DNA of 64,000 bases from assembly GCA_001898825.1 (NCBI GenBank), contig MKVK01000051.1:62001-126000 (forward strand), in the 5' to 3' direction. The notes beneath the pieces were generated by a model, which did no database searches, was not told the DNA's origin, and was given only the letters and a program-made list of their open reading frames with translations. The DNA comes from Magnetospirillum sp. 64-120. Its GTDB lineage: Bacteria; Pseudomonadota; Alphaproteobacteria; Rhodospirillales; Magnetospirillaceae. Position 1 is the first letter of the stretch, and every line of letters begins with the position of its first letter. The position numbers and the translations under genes were made by a program. Shown in pieces: positions 54,751 through 63,709 of the stretch.

Positions 54751-55267
54751 TCTGGAAAGGTCCTGGTCCGTTGACGGCGCAGATGCGCTGGACCACCGCT
54801 TGCCCGGTGTCGCCATCCTCGAAGGCGACGACGGTCAAGGAACGGCAATGGTCCAGCAACTCGCCCCGGTTCAGCAGAAAATCCGGGTTGCGCGGGCTGC
54901 CATAGGCGGCGTTGCCATGGGCGAAGGTCTCGTAGATCAGCACGCCGCCCGGGGCCAGGGACGCCAGGATGGCGGGAAACAAGGGGCGCCACAGATAGTT
55001 GGTGACGACGATGCCGGCGAATTGCCGCCCCTCCAACGGCCAGGGCGAGCCGTCCTCCAGATCGGCGACGATGGTTTGCGCACCCGCCAAGGCCCCGGGG
55101 TCAAGGCTGCGATCGACGGCGGTGACCGTATGACCGCGTTCCAGGAACAATCGGGTGTGACGCCCACCCCCGGCCGCCACATCCAAAACGGCACCGCCCG
55201 GCGCCACCAGGGGGGCGAAGCGGCTGACCCAAGGGGACGGACTGGACATCGGCAAAGTGTTGCCCAT
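54740..55267 (-). CDS. SAM-dependent methyltransferase
   Basis: 175 aa. VLDVAAGGGRHTRLFLERGH is motif I; then VTAVDRS, NYLWRPLFPAILASLAPGGV and YETFAHGNAAYG. This is a small class I methyltransferase related to the TehB-like group. The substrate is unknown. The ATG at 55267 has AAGG 8 bp upstream; the ATG at 55249 has none. It is divergent from the DUF1178 gene by 31 bp. Confidence 0.85.
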   Translation of the reverse strand: MGNTLPMSSPSPWVSRFAPLVAPGGAVLDVAAGGGRHTRLFLERGHTVTAVDRSLDPGALAGAQTIVADLEDGSPWPLEGRQFAGIVVTNYLWRPLFPAILASLAPGGVLIYETFAHGNAAYGSPRNPDFLLNRGELLDHCRSLTVVAFEDGDTGQAVVQRICAVNGPGPFQISP

Positions 55268-55298
55268 ATTGACGGCCTTGTTGCATTGTGGGTCCACC

Positions 55299-55712
55299 AT
55301 GATCCTGTTTGAGCTTCGCTGCGGCAAGGACCATCGTTTCGACGCCTGGTTCCGTGACAACGCCGCCTTTGACCAGCAATCGGCACACGGCCTGATCGCC
55401 TGCCCGACCTGTGCCGACACGAAAGTGGAAAAGGCCCCCATGGCGCCGCGGCTGAACAAGGCCACAGGTCAGGCGTTGGACGCCCCCGACATGGCCCGCG
55501 CCATGCGTCAGGCCCTGGGCGAGATCCGCAAGTCGGTGGAAGCCAACTGCGATTACGTCGGCGAGAAATTCCCCGAGGAAGCCCGCAAGATCCATTACGG
55601 CGAAACCGAAGCGCGTCCCATCTATGGCGAAGCCACCCAGGACGAAGCCAAGGAACTGGCCGAGGAAGGCGTCGCCTTCCAGCCCATCCCCTGGGTCGCC
55701 GACGAGAATTAA
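55299..55712 (+). CDS. DUF1178 family protein
   Basis: 137 aa. MILFELRCGKDHRFDAWFRD and CPTCADTKVEKAPMAP show the zinc-ribbon-like Cys pattern of DUF1178, a family almost confined to alpha- and betaproteobacteria. Function unknown. The carbon-nitrogen hydrolase and grxC nearby are its common neighbours. ATG at 55299 starts the conserved part. Confidence 0.9.
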   Translation: MILFELRCGKDHRFDAWFRDNAAFDQQSAHGLIACPTCADTKVEKAPMAPRLNKATGQALDAPDMARAMRQALGEIRKSVEANCDYVGEKFPEEARKIHYGETEARPIYGEATQDEAKELAEEGVAFQPIPWVADEN

Positions 55713-55718
55713 GACTTA

Positions 55719-55850
55719 TTCAAACACCCTCAAGCGGCGAGCGCATCCCTTCGGGATGCTTGCCTCTCGCGGCATAAGCCGCGCGGCCCCTTGGGCCTAA
55801 CCCAATCTTGCTGATCTATGATCATCATGATTGGGTCTGATTTGTTTGAA
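55719..55850. repeat. Cluster of nested inverted repeats
   Basis: Outer arms TTCAAACA (55719-55726) and TGTTTGAA (55843-55850). Inside: GCATCCC-TTC-GGGATGC (55743-55759), CGCGGC-ATAA-GCCGCG (55768-55783), GGCCC...GGGCC (55785-55797) and CCCAATC...GATTGGG (55801-55835). The last arms reach into the end of asnB. It may be a dispersed repeat or a structured RNA between convergent genes. Confidence 0.6.
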
Positions 55851-57693
55851 CACGCGCCCAGGCTTCCAGCACCAGCAGCGACCACACCTTCAGCGAATGG
55901 TCGCGCCGTCCGCCCTGGTGTTCGGCCAGCAATTGGGCCACCGGCGCCCATTCCAGACCCAGTTCCGCCATCCGCGTCTTGGTCAGGCGCTCGGCGACCA
56001 TGGTGGCCAAATCGGTTTTCAGCCAGATGCCCATGGGCGGGTTGAAGCCCAGCTTCGGCCGGTCGACGATGGCGGCGGGCAACAGCTTGCGCGCCACCGC
56101 CTTCAAGATGGCTTTCTTGCCGCCTTCCATGCGGGTGGCGGCCGACATGCGCCCCACCGCCTCGACCAGACGATGATCCAGGAAGGGATGGCGGGTTTCC
56201 AAGGCCACCGCCATGCTCATGGCGTCGCCGTAAGACATCAGGTTGCCGGGCAGGAAGGACAAAAGATCGGTCTGCTGCATGGCGTCCAGGGCGCTGGCGG
56301 ACGGCGCCCGGCGGTAGATGTCAGCCACCGGGCGCGACGGATCGGTCGCCAAGGCCAGCAGGGCGCGACGTTCTTCGGGATCGAAATATTCCACCCAGGA
56401 CGCGTACATCTGGTCGGGGGCCAGGGTTCCGGCGCTTAGGAATTCCCGCGCCCGGCGCCAGCCGTGGCGCCCCGACGTGCTTTCCGGGATCAATTGCGAC
56501 GCCCATGCCGCCAGACCGCGCAAGGGGCCGGGCACCATGCGGCGATAGCGTTCGCCCAGCATCCCCCCCTGATAGCGGGGATAGCCGGCGAACACCTCGT
56601 CGCCGCCATCGCCCACCAAGGCCACCTTCAGATGCTGGCGGGCGCTGGTGGACAAATCGTGGATCAACAGCGCGGTGGGGTTGCCGAAGGGTTCGCCGAA
56701 GGCGCGGACCATGTCGTCCAGCAGGTCGGTGACGCCGGGACGCGCCGGCAGTTCGGCATGGATGGTCCCCACATGGCGGGCCACCGCCAAGGCGGCGTCA
56801 CGTTCGTCATAGGCCGGTTCGTCGAAGGTCATGGTGAAGCTGCGCACCGGCGGCGCGCCGCTTTCGCGGGCCGCCCGGCTCATCAGCGCGGCGATCACCG
56901 ACGAATCGATGCCGCCCGACAAAAAGCACCCCACTTCCACGTCGGCGACCATGCGCAGACGCACGGCGCTGTCCAGGATGGGCAGCACCTCTTCCGCCGC
57001 TTCGTCCAGGCTGACCGCCCGCTCGCCGGTATAAGCCGGAGCCCACCAGCGGCCGGTGACGATGGCGCCGTTCTTCCATTCCAGCCAATGGCCCGGTTGC
57101 AGCTTGCGGATGCCGGCGTGCAGCGTCATCGGGGCGGGAACATAAAGGCAGGCCAGATAGTCCGACAGCGCCTGACGGTCCACCGACAGGTCCACACCCG
57201 GCTGCAGCCGCAAAGTGTCGATTTCGGAAGCGAAGGCGATGCCGCCATCGGCAAGCGGCGCCCAGACCAGCGGCTTGACCCCCAGCCGGTCGCGCACCAG
57301 CAGCATGGTGCGTTCCTGGCGGTCCCACAGGGCGAAGGCGAACATGCCCACCAGCTTGTCCAGACAGCCCTGCCCCTGGCGCATCAGCAGGCGCAGCAAC
57401 ACCTCGGTGTCGCTGGTCGAGGCGAAATCCTCACCTTGCGCTTCCAGTTCCGACCGCAATTGGTTGTGGTTGTAGATTTCGCCGTTGAAGGCGATGACCC
57501 AGCGGCCGCACGGCGAGTGCATGGGCTGGGCGCCGCCCGGCGACAGGTCGATGATGGCCAGGCGCGCGTGGGCTAGGCCGATGCCGTCCTCGCACCAGAC
57601 GTCCTGGGCGTCGGGACCGCGATGGCGCATGCGCTCGGCCATGGACGCCAAAAGCGCCCGGTCGGCGCGGGTGGAACCGGCAATGCCGCACAT
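55825..57693 (-). CDS. asnB: Asparagine synthase (glutamine-hydrolysing)
   Basis: 622 aa. MCGIAGS gives the Cys2 nucleophile of the glutamine amidotransferase domain (about 1-200); RHRGPD and AFNGEIYNH follow. The synthase domain has the pyrophosphatase loop CFLSGGIDSSVIAALMS. It makes asparagine, or amidates a surface-glycan or peptide substrate as in some exopolysaccharide loci. The end (VQTNQTQS) lies in an inverted repeat. It starts 3 bp after the regulator gene. Confidence 0.95.
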   Translation of the reverse strand: MCGIAGSTRADRALLASMAERMRHRGPDAQDVWCEDGIGLAHARLAIIDLSPGGAQPMHSPCGRWVIAFNGEIYNHNQLRSELEAQGEDFASTSDTEVLLRLLMRQGQGCLDKLVGMFAFALWDRQERTMLLVRDRLGVKPLVWAPLADGGIAFASEIDTLRLQPGVDLSVDRQALSDYLACLYVPAPMTLHAGIRKLQPGHWLEWKNGAIVTGRWWAPAYTGERAVSLDEAAEEVLPILDSAVRLRMVADVEVGCFLSGGIDSSVIAALMSRAARESGAPPVRSFTMTFDEPAYDERDAALAVARHVGTIHAELPARPGVTDLLDDMVRAFGEPFGNPTALLIHDLSTSARQHLKVALVGDGGDEVFAGYPRYQGGMLGERYRRMVPGPLRGLAAWASQLIPESTSGRHGWRRAREFLSAGTLAPDQMYASWVEYFDPEERRALLALATDPSRPVADIYRRAPSASALDAMQQTDLLSFLPGNLMSYGDAMSMAVALETRHPFLDHRLVEAVGRMSAATRMEGGKKAILKAVARKLLPAAIVDRPKLGFNPPMGIWLKTDLATMVAERLTKTRMAELGLEWAPVAQLLAEHQGGRRDHSLKVWSLLVLEAWARVQTNQTQS

Positions 57694-57696
57694 ATC

Positions 57697-58236
57697 CTAG
57701 GACTCCCGGTTCAGACGGTAACCGCCCGGTTCGGTCAGCAACAGAACGGCCTGGGCGGGGTCGTCCTCGATCTTCTGACGCAGGCGGTAAATGTGGGTTT
57801 CCAGGGTGTGGGTGTCGATGTCGCCGCCATAGCCCCAGACGATGTTCAGCAGGTCGTCGCGGCCGACCACGCCCTCGGCGTCCAGCAGAACACCGAGGAT
57901 GGCCGCTTCCTTGTCGGTCAACCGCACCTTGTCGGCCTCGCTTTCCAGCAGCCGGGCCACCGCGTCGAACCGCCATTTGCCCAATACCGGATGTTCGGCC
58001 GAGGCCGTCAACGCATGGTCGATGGCCGCCATCAACGACGCCACCCGCACCGGCCGGGTCAGCCGGACCTGCGGCACCGGGCAATCATCCAGGGCCACCG
58101 CCGACACCACCACCTGGAAATCCGCCGCCTCGCCCTGGCAGGAAACCGCGTAGCCGGCGCCGTCCAACACCTCGGCCACGGCTTGGCACAAGGCGGAATC
58201 GGCGTCGACGAGCAGGATACGGGGACGAATTGACAA
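57697..58236 (-). CDS. Winged-helix response regulator with degenerate receiver
   Basis: About 179 aa from a TTG at 58236; no ATG or GTG is in frame near there. RILLVDADSALCQAVAEVLD begins a receiver-like fold, but it is shortened and no aspartate stands at the phosphorylation place (AADFQVVVSAVALDD). The C-terminal OmpR-type winged helix is intact: LTDKEAAILGVLLDAEGVVG, LNIVWGYGGDIDTHTLETHI and LLTEPGGYRL. It probably regulates without phosphorylation. It is the first gene before asnB and divergent from ribA. Confidence 0.85.
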   Translation of the reverse strand: MSIRPRILLVDADSALCQAVAEVLDGAGYAVSCQGEAADFQVVVSAVALDDCPVPQVRLTRPVRVASLMAAIDHALTASAEHPVLGKWRFDAVARLLESEADKVRLTDKEAAILGVLLDAEGVVGRDDLLNIVWGYGGDIDTHTLETHIYRLRQKIEDDPAQAVLLLTEPGGYRLNRES

Positions 58237-58383
58237 AACAGGGATCCATTGCGGTACGCCAAGACAAGGCCATCTATATAATCCAGATACCGCCCGTGCG
58301 GAAATGGCGGTTCGCGAAGTCTTTTTCCTGAAAGGGAAAAGGTCTATGGTGCCACCCCTTGCCAGGAAGTATTCCGTTCGATC

Positions 58384-59514
58384 ATGACCAAGCCTTTGGA
58401 CATCACCCCCGGCCCCACCCAACCGGCCCCCGCCCCGCTGATCGCCGTCGATCGCGCCGTGGCGGAACTGCGCCGGGGCGCGGTGGTGGCGTTGCGCGGG
58501 CCGGCCGGTCGTGTCGCCTATGCCCTGGCCGCCGAAGCCGCCACCCCGGATTCCTTGGCCAACCTGACCACCTTGGCCGGAAGCAAGCCGTTCCTGGTGC
58601 TGACCGGACGCCGCGTCGGCGTGCTGGAACTGGCGCCGCCCCAACCCGGCACCTTGCGCCTCGACATGGACGGCGGGCTGTCCGCCGAGGCCTGCGCCTG
58701 GCTGGCCGATCCGGTGGTGCGCGACGTGCCGCGCCCCGACCTCAATGCCTTGACCCTGTCGCCGCTGGACCCCGAATCGGCCGCCGCCGCCTCGGTCAAC
58801 CTGGCCAAGCTGGCCCGTCTTCTGCCGGCAACCGTTGTGGCGGTGCCACCGGCCGGCGCCTTGCTGCTGCAGGGTGTGCTGGTGGTGGATGCCGCCGACA
58901 TCGCCGCATATCCGGTCAACGCGGCGCGTTCCTTGCGGCTGATCTCGCAGGCCAAGGTGCCGTTGGAAGGGGCGGAAAACGCCCGTATCGCCTCGTTCAG
59001 GCCCGCCGATGGCGGCATCGAACATCTGGCCATCATCATCGGCGAGCCCGATGGCGACCAGCCGGTGCTGACCCGCCTGCATTCCGAATGCTTCACCGGC
59101 GACTTGCTGGGATCCTTGCGCTGTGATTGCGGCGACCAACTGCGCGGCGCCATCGCCGAAATCGGTCAGGCCGGGTCGGGCATCCTGCTGTACCTGTCCC
59201 AGGAAGGCCGCGGCATCGGTCTGGTCAACAAGCTCAGGGCCTATGAACTGCAGGACGGCGGCTTCGACACCCTGGACGCCAACCTGCAGCTGGGTTTCGA
59301 CGACGACGAACGCATCTATCACCCGGCCGCCCGCATGCTGGCGCTTTTGGGGGTCACGTCGGTGCGTCTGTTGACCAACAATCCGCTGAAGGTCCAGGCC
59401 CTGGCCGCCCATGGCGTCACCGTCGCCGAACGGGTGCCCCACGTCTTCCCGTCCAACGGCCACAACCGCAACTATCTGGCCACCAAGGCCAACCGCAGCG
59501 GCCATATGTTCTAG
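58384..59514 (+). CDS. ribA: GTP cyclohydrolase II with degenerate N-terminal RibB-like domain
   Basis: 376 aa. The C-terminal half is a complete GTP cyclohydrolase II: LHSECFTGDLLGSLRCDCGD (zinc cysteines), EGRGIGLVNKLRAYEL and LLTNNPLKVQAL. The first 190 residues resemble a dihydroxybutanone-phosphate synthase only in outline and lack its acidic DxxRENE motif, so that activity is likely lost. It makes the riboflavin precursor from GTP. Upstream there is TATAAT at 58277 without a good -35. Confidence 0.93.
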   Translation: MTKPLDITPGPTQPAPAPLIAVDRAVAELRRGAVVALRGPAGRVAYALAAEAATPDSLANLTTLAGSKPFLVLTGRRVGVLELAPPQPGTLRLDMDGGLSAEACAWLADPVVRDVPRPDLNALTLSPLDPESAAAASVNLAKLARLLPATVVAVPPAGALLLQGVLVVDAADIAAYPVNAARSLRLISQAKVPLEGAENARIASFRPADGGIEHLAIIIGEPDGDQPVLTRLHSECFTGDLLGSLRCDCGDQLRGAIAEIGQAGSGILLYLSQEGRGIGLVNKLRAYELQDGGFDTLDANLQLGFDDDERIYHPAARMLALLGVTSVRLLTNNPLKVQALAAHGVTVAERVPHVFPSNGHNRNYLATKANRSGHMF

Positions 59515-59588
59515 GGTGTGGGCAGATTCTGCCCGGCCGATCTTTCCGCCCCTTTATAATATTCGTTTGTTTTCAATATATTATGAAT

Positions 59589-59603
59589 TGGCATTGGCTT
59601 TGC
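59589..59603 (+). promoter_or_regulatory. Sigma-54 (RpoN) promoter, candidate
   Basis: TGGCAT-TGGCT-TTGC: agrees with TGGCAC-N5-TTGC at all but one position, with GG and GC exactly 12 bp apart. It is 31 bp upstream of the ATG at 59635, which would give a leader of about 20 nt with AGAGGTG as ribosome site. No enhancer site was identified. Confidence 0.55.
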
Positions 59604-59634
59604 TTGTAAGGATACGTCCTTTCAGAGGTGCGCC

Positions 59635-60630
59635 ATGTCCGCTTCCGCCGTCGCCAGTTCCGGGTATACCGACCCCAACGCCTTCGTGCCGGTTTTCGCC
59701 AGCGAAAACGCCACCAACGCGGCTGCGGAAAAGCAGGAGCAGGCCAAGCACCTGACAATGTTCGGCGAAGGCGACGATTCCCCCAGCTTCTGGGACCTGC
59801 TGGACGTCATCAACCCGCTGCAGCATATCCCCATCGTCAACGAGATTTACCAGGACCTGACCGGCGACAAGATCGGCGTCGCCGCCCGATTGGCCGGCGG
59901 CGGCCTGTTCGGCGGTCCCATCGGCTTGGTTGCCTCGGCCATCGGTTGTCTGGTCGAGGAAGAGACCGGCGACACCATCGGCGGCCATGTGGTGGCCTTG
60001 TTCAAGGATGACGAAGCCGCCCCCACCCAGGTGGCCAAGGCCGAGACCCAGCCCCAACCGCAAGCCGCCGAAACCAAACCGGCCGCCATGGCCCCGGTGC
60101 AAGTCGCCATGGCCAGCGTCAACGTCCCGGAAGCGCCGCCAGCGACGCCCCCTCAAAACGCCGCCCCCCTGATGTTTAGCGCCGACGGCATGATCAACCC
60201 GACGGCCACGGCTGCTGCGGCCGTCGCCGCGCCGGTTCCCGTCACCCCGGCCGCCGCCCCCATGCCGCTGAGCAACACCAGCAAGACCAACCGCATCATG
60301 CCTGTGCCGGCACGGACCGTCAGCACGGCGGAACAGGCGCCGCCCCCCATCACCGTGCCCATTTCCTCGGGCGGCAACCGCTCGAACGTTCCCATCACCG
60401 GGCACAACCCGCTGAACAACCACGCCACCGTCGATCCCCTGGCGGTTCAAAAGGCCATGGCCCTGCAGGGATTGCCGTCTGAAACCCAGCACCCCATGCT
60501 GCAGGCCAATCCCAAGGCGGCCAGCGGCTCGGCCGATTGGCTGGGGGCGATGAACCAGGCGCTGGACAAGTATCAGAAGGCCGGCAATCTGGCGGCCCGT
60601 CCCGAAGACGTCAAATCCCCGGCCTATTGA
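59635..60630 (+). CDS. Pro/Ala-rich protein of unknown function
   Basis: 331 aa. No signal peptide. A conserved-looking segment FWDLLDVINPLQHIPIVNEI then YQDLTGDKIG (about 52-81) is followed by a Gly-rich hydrophobic stretch LAGGGLFGGPIGLVASAIG (about 87-105), then a long low-complexity Pro/Ala/Gln region (about 125-250) and a short C-terminal part DWLGAMNQALDKYQKAG. The INPLQHIP segment recurs in unnamed alphaproteobacterial proteins. A sigma-54-like promoter precedes it, and the stop overlaps the L,D-transpeptidase start (TGATG). Confidence 0.85.
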   Translation: MSASAVASSGYTDPNAFVPVFASENATNAAAEKQEQAKHLTMFGEGDDSPSFWDLLDVINPLQHIPIVNEIYQDLTGDKIGVAARLAGGGLFGGPIGLVASAIGCLVEEETGDTIGGHVVALFKDDEAAPTQVAKAETQPQPQAAETKPAAMAPVQVAMASVNVPEAPPATPPQNAAPLMFSADGMINPTATAAAAVAAPVPVTPAAAPMPLSNTSKTNRIMPVPARTVSTAEQAPPPITVPISSGGNRSNVPITGHNPLNNHATVDPLAVQKAMALQGLPSETQHPMLQANPKAASGSADWLGAMNQALDKYQKAGNLAARPEDVKSPAY

Positions 60631-61142
60631 TGGAACTGACGGTTTCACCCCTGGGCTGGCTGGAAATGAAGGGCCGGCGTCTGGCCTGCCGCCTGGGCCG
60701 TTCGGGTGTTTGCGAAGACAAAAGCGAAGGCGACGGTGCCACCCCGGTGGGGAACTGGCCGCTACGGGCCGTGTTCTATCGCCCCGACCGGGTCAGCCGT
60801 CCGATGACCGCCCTGCCCGTCCGTCCGCTCACCCCTGATGATGGCTGGTGCGACGACCCAGCCCATCCCGATTACAACCGTCCGGTCCGCCTGCCCCATC
60901 CGGCATCCTGCGAAAAGATGTGGCGTGACGACGGGCTTTACGACGTGGTGGTGGTGCTGGGCCACAATGATTCGCCGCCGGTTCCCGGCAAGGGCAGCGC
61001 CATCTTCCTGCATGTGGCCCACCCCGAAGGCAAGCCGACGCAAGGCTGCGTTGCCTTGCCGCTGCCCGACCTGCTGACCGTTCTGGAAGACTGCCACCCG
61101 GGCGATTCACTGGTGGTATTGCCGGTTTCCGAACAGGGCTGA
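60630..61142 (+). CDS. L,D-transpeptidase family (YkuD) protein
   Basis: 170 aa. VVVLGHNDSPPVPGKGSAIF holds the YkuD histidine region and PTQGCVALPLPDL the catalytic cysteine. The family crosslinks peptidoglycan or attaches proteins to it. No signal peptide is present, so export is doubtful; several short relatives of this kind are known. It is co-translated with the Pro/Ala-rich protein gene. The 3' end overlaps the convergent yggS gene by 36 bp. Confidence 0.9.
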   Translation: MELTVSPLGWLEMKGRRLACRLGRSGVCEDKSEGDGATPVGNWPLRAVFYRPDRVSRPMTALPVRPLTPDDGWCDDPAHPDYNRPVRLPHPASCEKMWRDDGLYDVVVVLGHNDSPPVPGKGSAIFLHVAHPEGKPTQGCVALPLPDLLTVLEDCHPGDSLVVLPVSEQG

Positions 61143-61781
61143 GCCGACCCGCACATGGGTGGCGCCGCAGGCGATGGCCTGGGGGAAATCACCGCTCATC
61201 CCCATGCTGATCTCGGCCAAACCAGCCGCTTTGGCCAATGCGGCCAAGTGCTGGAAATGGGGAACCGGGTCGCCCTCGGCCGGCGGAATGCACATCAGGC
61301 CGCTGATCGGCAAGTCGTATTCGCGCCGGCACAAATCGACCAACACCTGGGTCTGGTCGGGATCGACACCGGCCTTTTGCGGCTCGCGGCCGATGTTGAC
61401 CTGGATCAGGCAGCGCGGCGCCTTGCCGCTGCGCTGAATCTCGTCGGCCAAGGCACGGGCCAGCTTTGGCCGATCGATGGTTTCGATGACGTCGAACAAC
61501 GCCACCGCGTCCCGCACCTTGTTGGTCTGCAAGGGGCCGATCAGGTGCAGTTCGATACCGGAGAACTCGGCTTGCAATTGCGGCCATTTGCTTTTGGCTT
61601 CCTGCACCCGGTTTTCACCGAATACCCGCAAGCCCGCCTGCAGAAACGGCCGGATAGTGTCGGCATCATGGGTTTTCGACACCGCCACCAAAGTGGTGGA
61701 GCCCGCCACACGTCCGGAATCGGCCTCGGCCCGGGTGATGGCACCCTGAATGGCGGCGATGGCGGCGGCAGCCTCGGACAT
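61107..61781 (-). CDS. YggS-family PLP homeostasis protein
   Basis: 224 aa. TLVAVSKTHDADTIRPFLQA carries the PLP lysine (about 36); FGENRVQEAKSKWPQL, ELHLIGPLQTNK and ISMGMSGDFPQAIACGATHV are family signatures. It binds PLP in the cytoplasm and keeps vitamin B6 in balance. It is divergent from the ThiE-like gene by 27 bp. Confidence 0.95.
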   Translation of the reverse strand: MSEAAAAIAAIQGAITRAEADSGRVAGSTTLVAVSKTHDADTIRPFLQAGLRVFGENRVQEAKSKWPQLQAEFSGIELHLIGPLQTNKVRDAVALFDVIETIDRPKLARALADEIQRSGKAPRCLIQVNIGREPQKAGVDPDQTQVLVDLCRREYDLPISGLMCIPPAEGDPVPHFQHLAALAKAAGLAEISMGMSGDFPQAIACGATHVRVGSALFGNRQYHQ

Positions 61782-61808
61782 GGCGACGAACTCCTGTAAA
61801 GTGAGCCC

Positions 61809-62399
61809 ATGACCCTAGCAAAGCCCGGCCACACCGACAATCACTCCCCCTTGCCCCAGCTGTGGCTGGTGACCGACGAACAGCGCCTGCCCAACCCGCT
61901 GGACGCCATTCGCCGCCTGCCCCGGGACAGCGGCGTCATCTTTCGTCATCACCACTGGCCGCAACGGGCGGAACTGGCCCGCGAAGTCGCTCGCCTGTGC
62001 CGGGTCAAACATCTGGTGCTGCTGGTGGCCAATGACTGGCGCCTGGCGGCGGCCATCGGCGCCGACGGCGTGCACTTGGCGGAAAACCTGGCCGCTTCGG
62101 GCCGGGTCGCCCCCTGTCGCGGATGGGTCCGTCAGGGACGCATCCTGTCGGTGGCGGCCCATTCCACCCGGGCCATCCACGCCGCGGAAAGCAGCGGCGC
62201 TGATCTTTGCCTGCTGTCGCAGGCCTTCGCCAGCCGCTCGCACCCTGGACAACGCCCCTTGGGCCCCATCCGTTTCGCCCTTGTGGCCGCACGATCGCGC
62301 CTTCCCGTCGTCGCCCTGGGCGGCGTCAACCGCCACAGCTGGAAACGCCTGCCCCCCGGCTGCGCCCATGGCTGGGCCGGCATCGACGGTTTGATCTAA
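61809..62399 (+). CDS. Thiamine phosphate synthase-like protein (TenI/ThiE fold)
   Basis: 196 aa. LWLVTDEQRLPNPL, GADGVHLAENL, VAAHSTRAIHAAESSGADLC and VVALGGVNRHSWKRL follow the ThiE/TenI barrel. Some ThiE catalytic residues are hard to find: RHHHWPQRAEL stands where R-x5-K is expected. It may be a TenI-like or altered enzyme. The length is a little short for ThiE. Confidence 0.87.
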   Translation: MTLAKPGHTDNHSPLPQLWLVTDEQRLPNPLDAIRRLPRDSGVIFRHHHWPQRAELAREVARLCRVKHLVLLVANDWRLAAAIGADGVHLAENLAASGRVAPCRGWVRQGRILSVAAHSTRAIHAAESSGADLCLLSQAFASRSHPGQRPLGPIRFALVAARSRLPVVALGGVNRHSWKRLPPGCAHGWAGIDGLI

Positions 62400-62411
62400 G
62401 CACCAATGGAA

Positions 62412-62438
62412 AAGGGGCGGCCCCATGGGCCGCCCCTT
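62412..62438 (-). terminator. Terminator of the first porin gene
   Basis: AAGGGGCGGCCC and GGGCCGCCCCTT, 12-bp stem with a 3-nt loop. In the minus sense TTTTCC follows. An almost identical copy stands after the second porin gene. Confidence 0.9.
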
Positions 62439-62462
62439 CCCAAACCACTCTCTGAAGTTCGA

Positions 62463-63643
62463 TTAGAACTGCAGCGAGATACCGGTCATGACAGCCCAAC
62501 CTTCGTTGTGGTTGGCGTCCGAAGTCGCGCCCTTGGCGGTTTCGTCGTCGTATTCGGCATGGCCGACGGTGGCCAGCAGATCGACGCCGGCACCCATGTT
62601 GTACTTGCCCGAGATCTGATAAATCTCGGCGGTGTCTTCACCAGCGGTGGTCATGGAACCATTGGCGGTCGACTTCAAGTACACGGCGCTGACGGCCCAG
62701 GGGCCGGTTTCGTACATCAGGCCGATATCCCAGGTGTTGCCCGAGGCGCTGTTGCCGTTGGCGATGGTCGAGCCGCTACCGGAGTTTTCGTTAATGATAC
62801 GATACGAACCGCCCAGGGTGAAGCCAGCGTAGGACAGCTGGGTACCGAAAGCGTATTCGTTCGAGCGGTCGGTCGCGTTGGAGATGTCATAAGACACCCA
62901 ACCGGCCGAGGCCTTCACGCCCAGGCCACCGAAGGTGTTGGCGTACATGGCGGCGATGCCATAAATCTCGGCGGCAGCGTTGGTGGTGCTGTTACCGTTG
63001 CCCCAGGTGTTCTGGTTGTCTTCGTTGGCGTTCGGGACGTAGGAACCGCCCACGGTGAAGCCATAGAAGGACGGGGCCACATAGGTGATCTTGTCGGCTT
63101 CGGCGTCGGTGTCGATTTCGGTGGTCACCTTGGTCGACGACACGGCGTCGGGCTTGGCGATGGCCAGGCCACCGGTCAGCAGGCCGTCGGCGCCGGTGTT
63201 GCCAGCAGCGTCGGGAGCCATGGTGTGCATCAGGACGGTGCCGTTGGATTCGGTGCCGACGATGACCTTACCGAAACCACCCGACACGTACACATAGGAC
63301 TTGTCGATGTTGTCAGCACGGGTGTTGCCCGAAGCGGTCGAGGTGCTGGAATCGGTGTTGCCGCCGGCTTCCAGTTCGATGTTGATGCCGACTTCCAGGC
63401 CGTTGTCCAGCTTGGTCGAGCCCGAGAACCAAATCTCGTTGTCGCCCTTGACGTCAACGCTGTTCGGCGAGCTGGAACCGGCACCGACGGCGGTTTCGTA
63501 GGAATCTTCCTGCCAAGCGCGACGACCCACCACTTGGAATAACCACCCAGGCCCAGCTTGATCTTTTCGGAAGCCGAAGCCGAACCGGCGGTGATCATGC
63601 CGGCGGCAACCAGCGCAGTGCTGGCAACGAGAATCTTCTTCAT
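62463..63643 (-). pseudogene. Porin gene with frameshift after the signal peptide
   Basis: Intact reading would give about 393 aa of a 16-strand porin. MKKILVASTALVAAGMITAG and a segment to GLGGYSKWWVV are in one frame (63643 to about 63520); from AWQEDSYETAVGAG to the end (AVMTGISLQF, with the typical final Phe) the frame is one base off. The join near 63518-63520 needs one base added to restore WWVVGAWQEDS. No long homopolymer is there. It could be a true mutation, a sequencing error or programmed shift. GAGGGA precedes the ATG. Beta strands and acidic residues in the rest look under selection. Confidence 0.75.
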
Positions 63644-63709
63644 GAGTGTCCCTCAATCTTTCAGTATGACCGAAATTTCAGCAGCTCAAGGTCCGCCTAA
63701 TTTCAAGGC

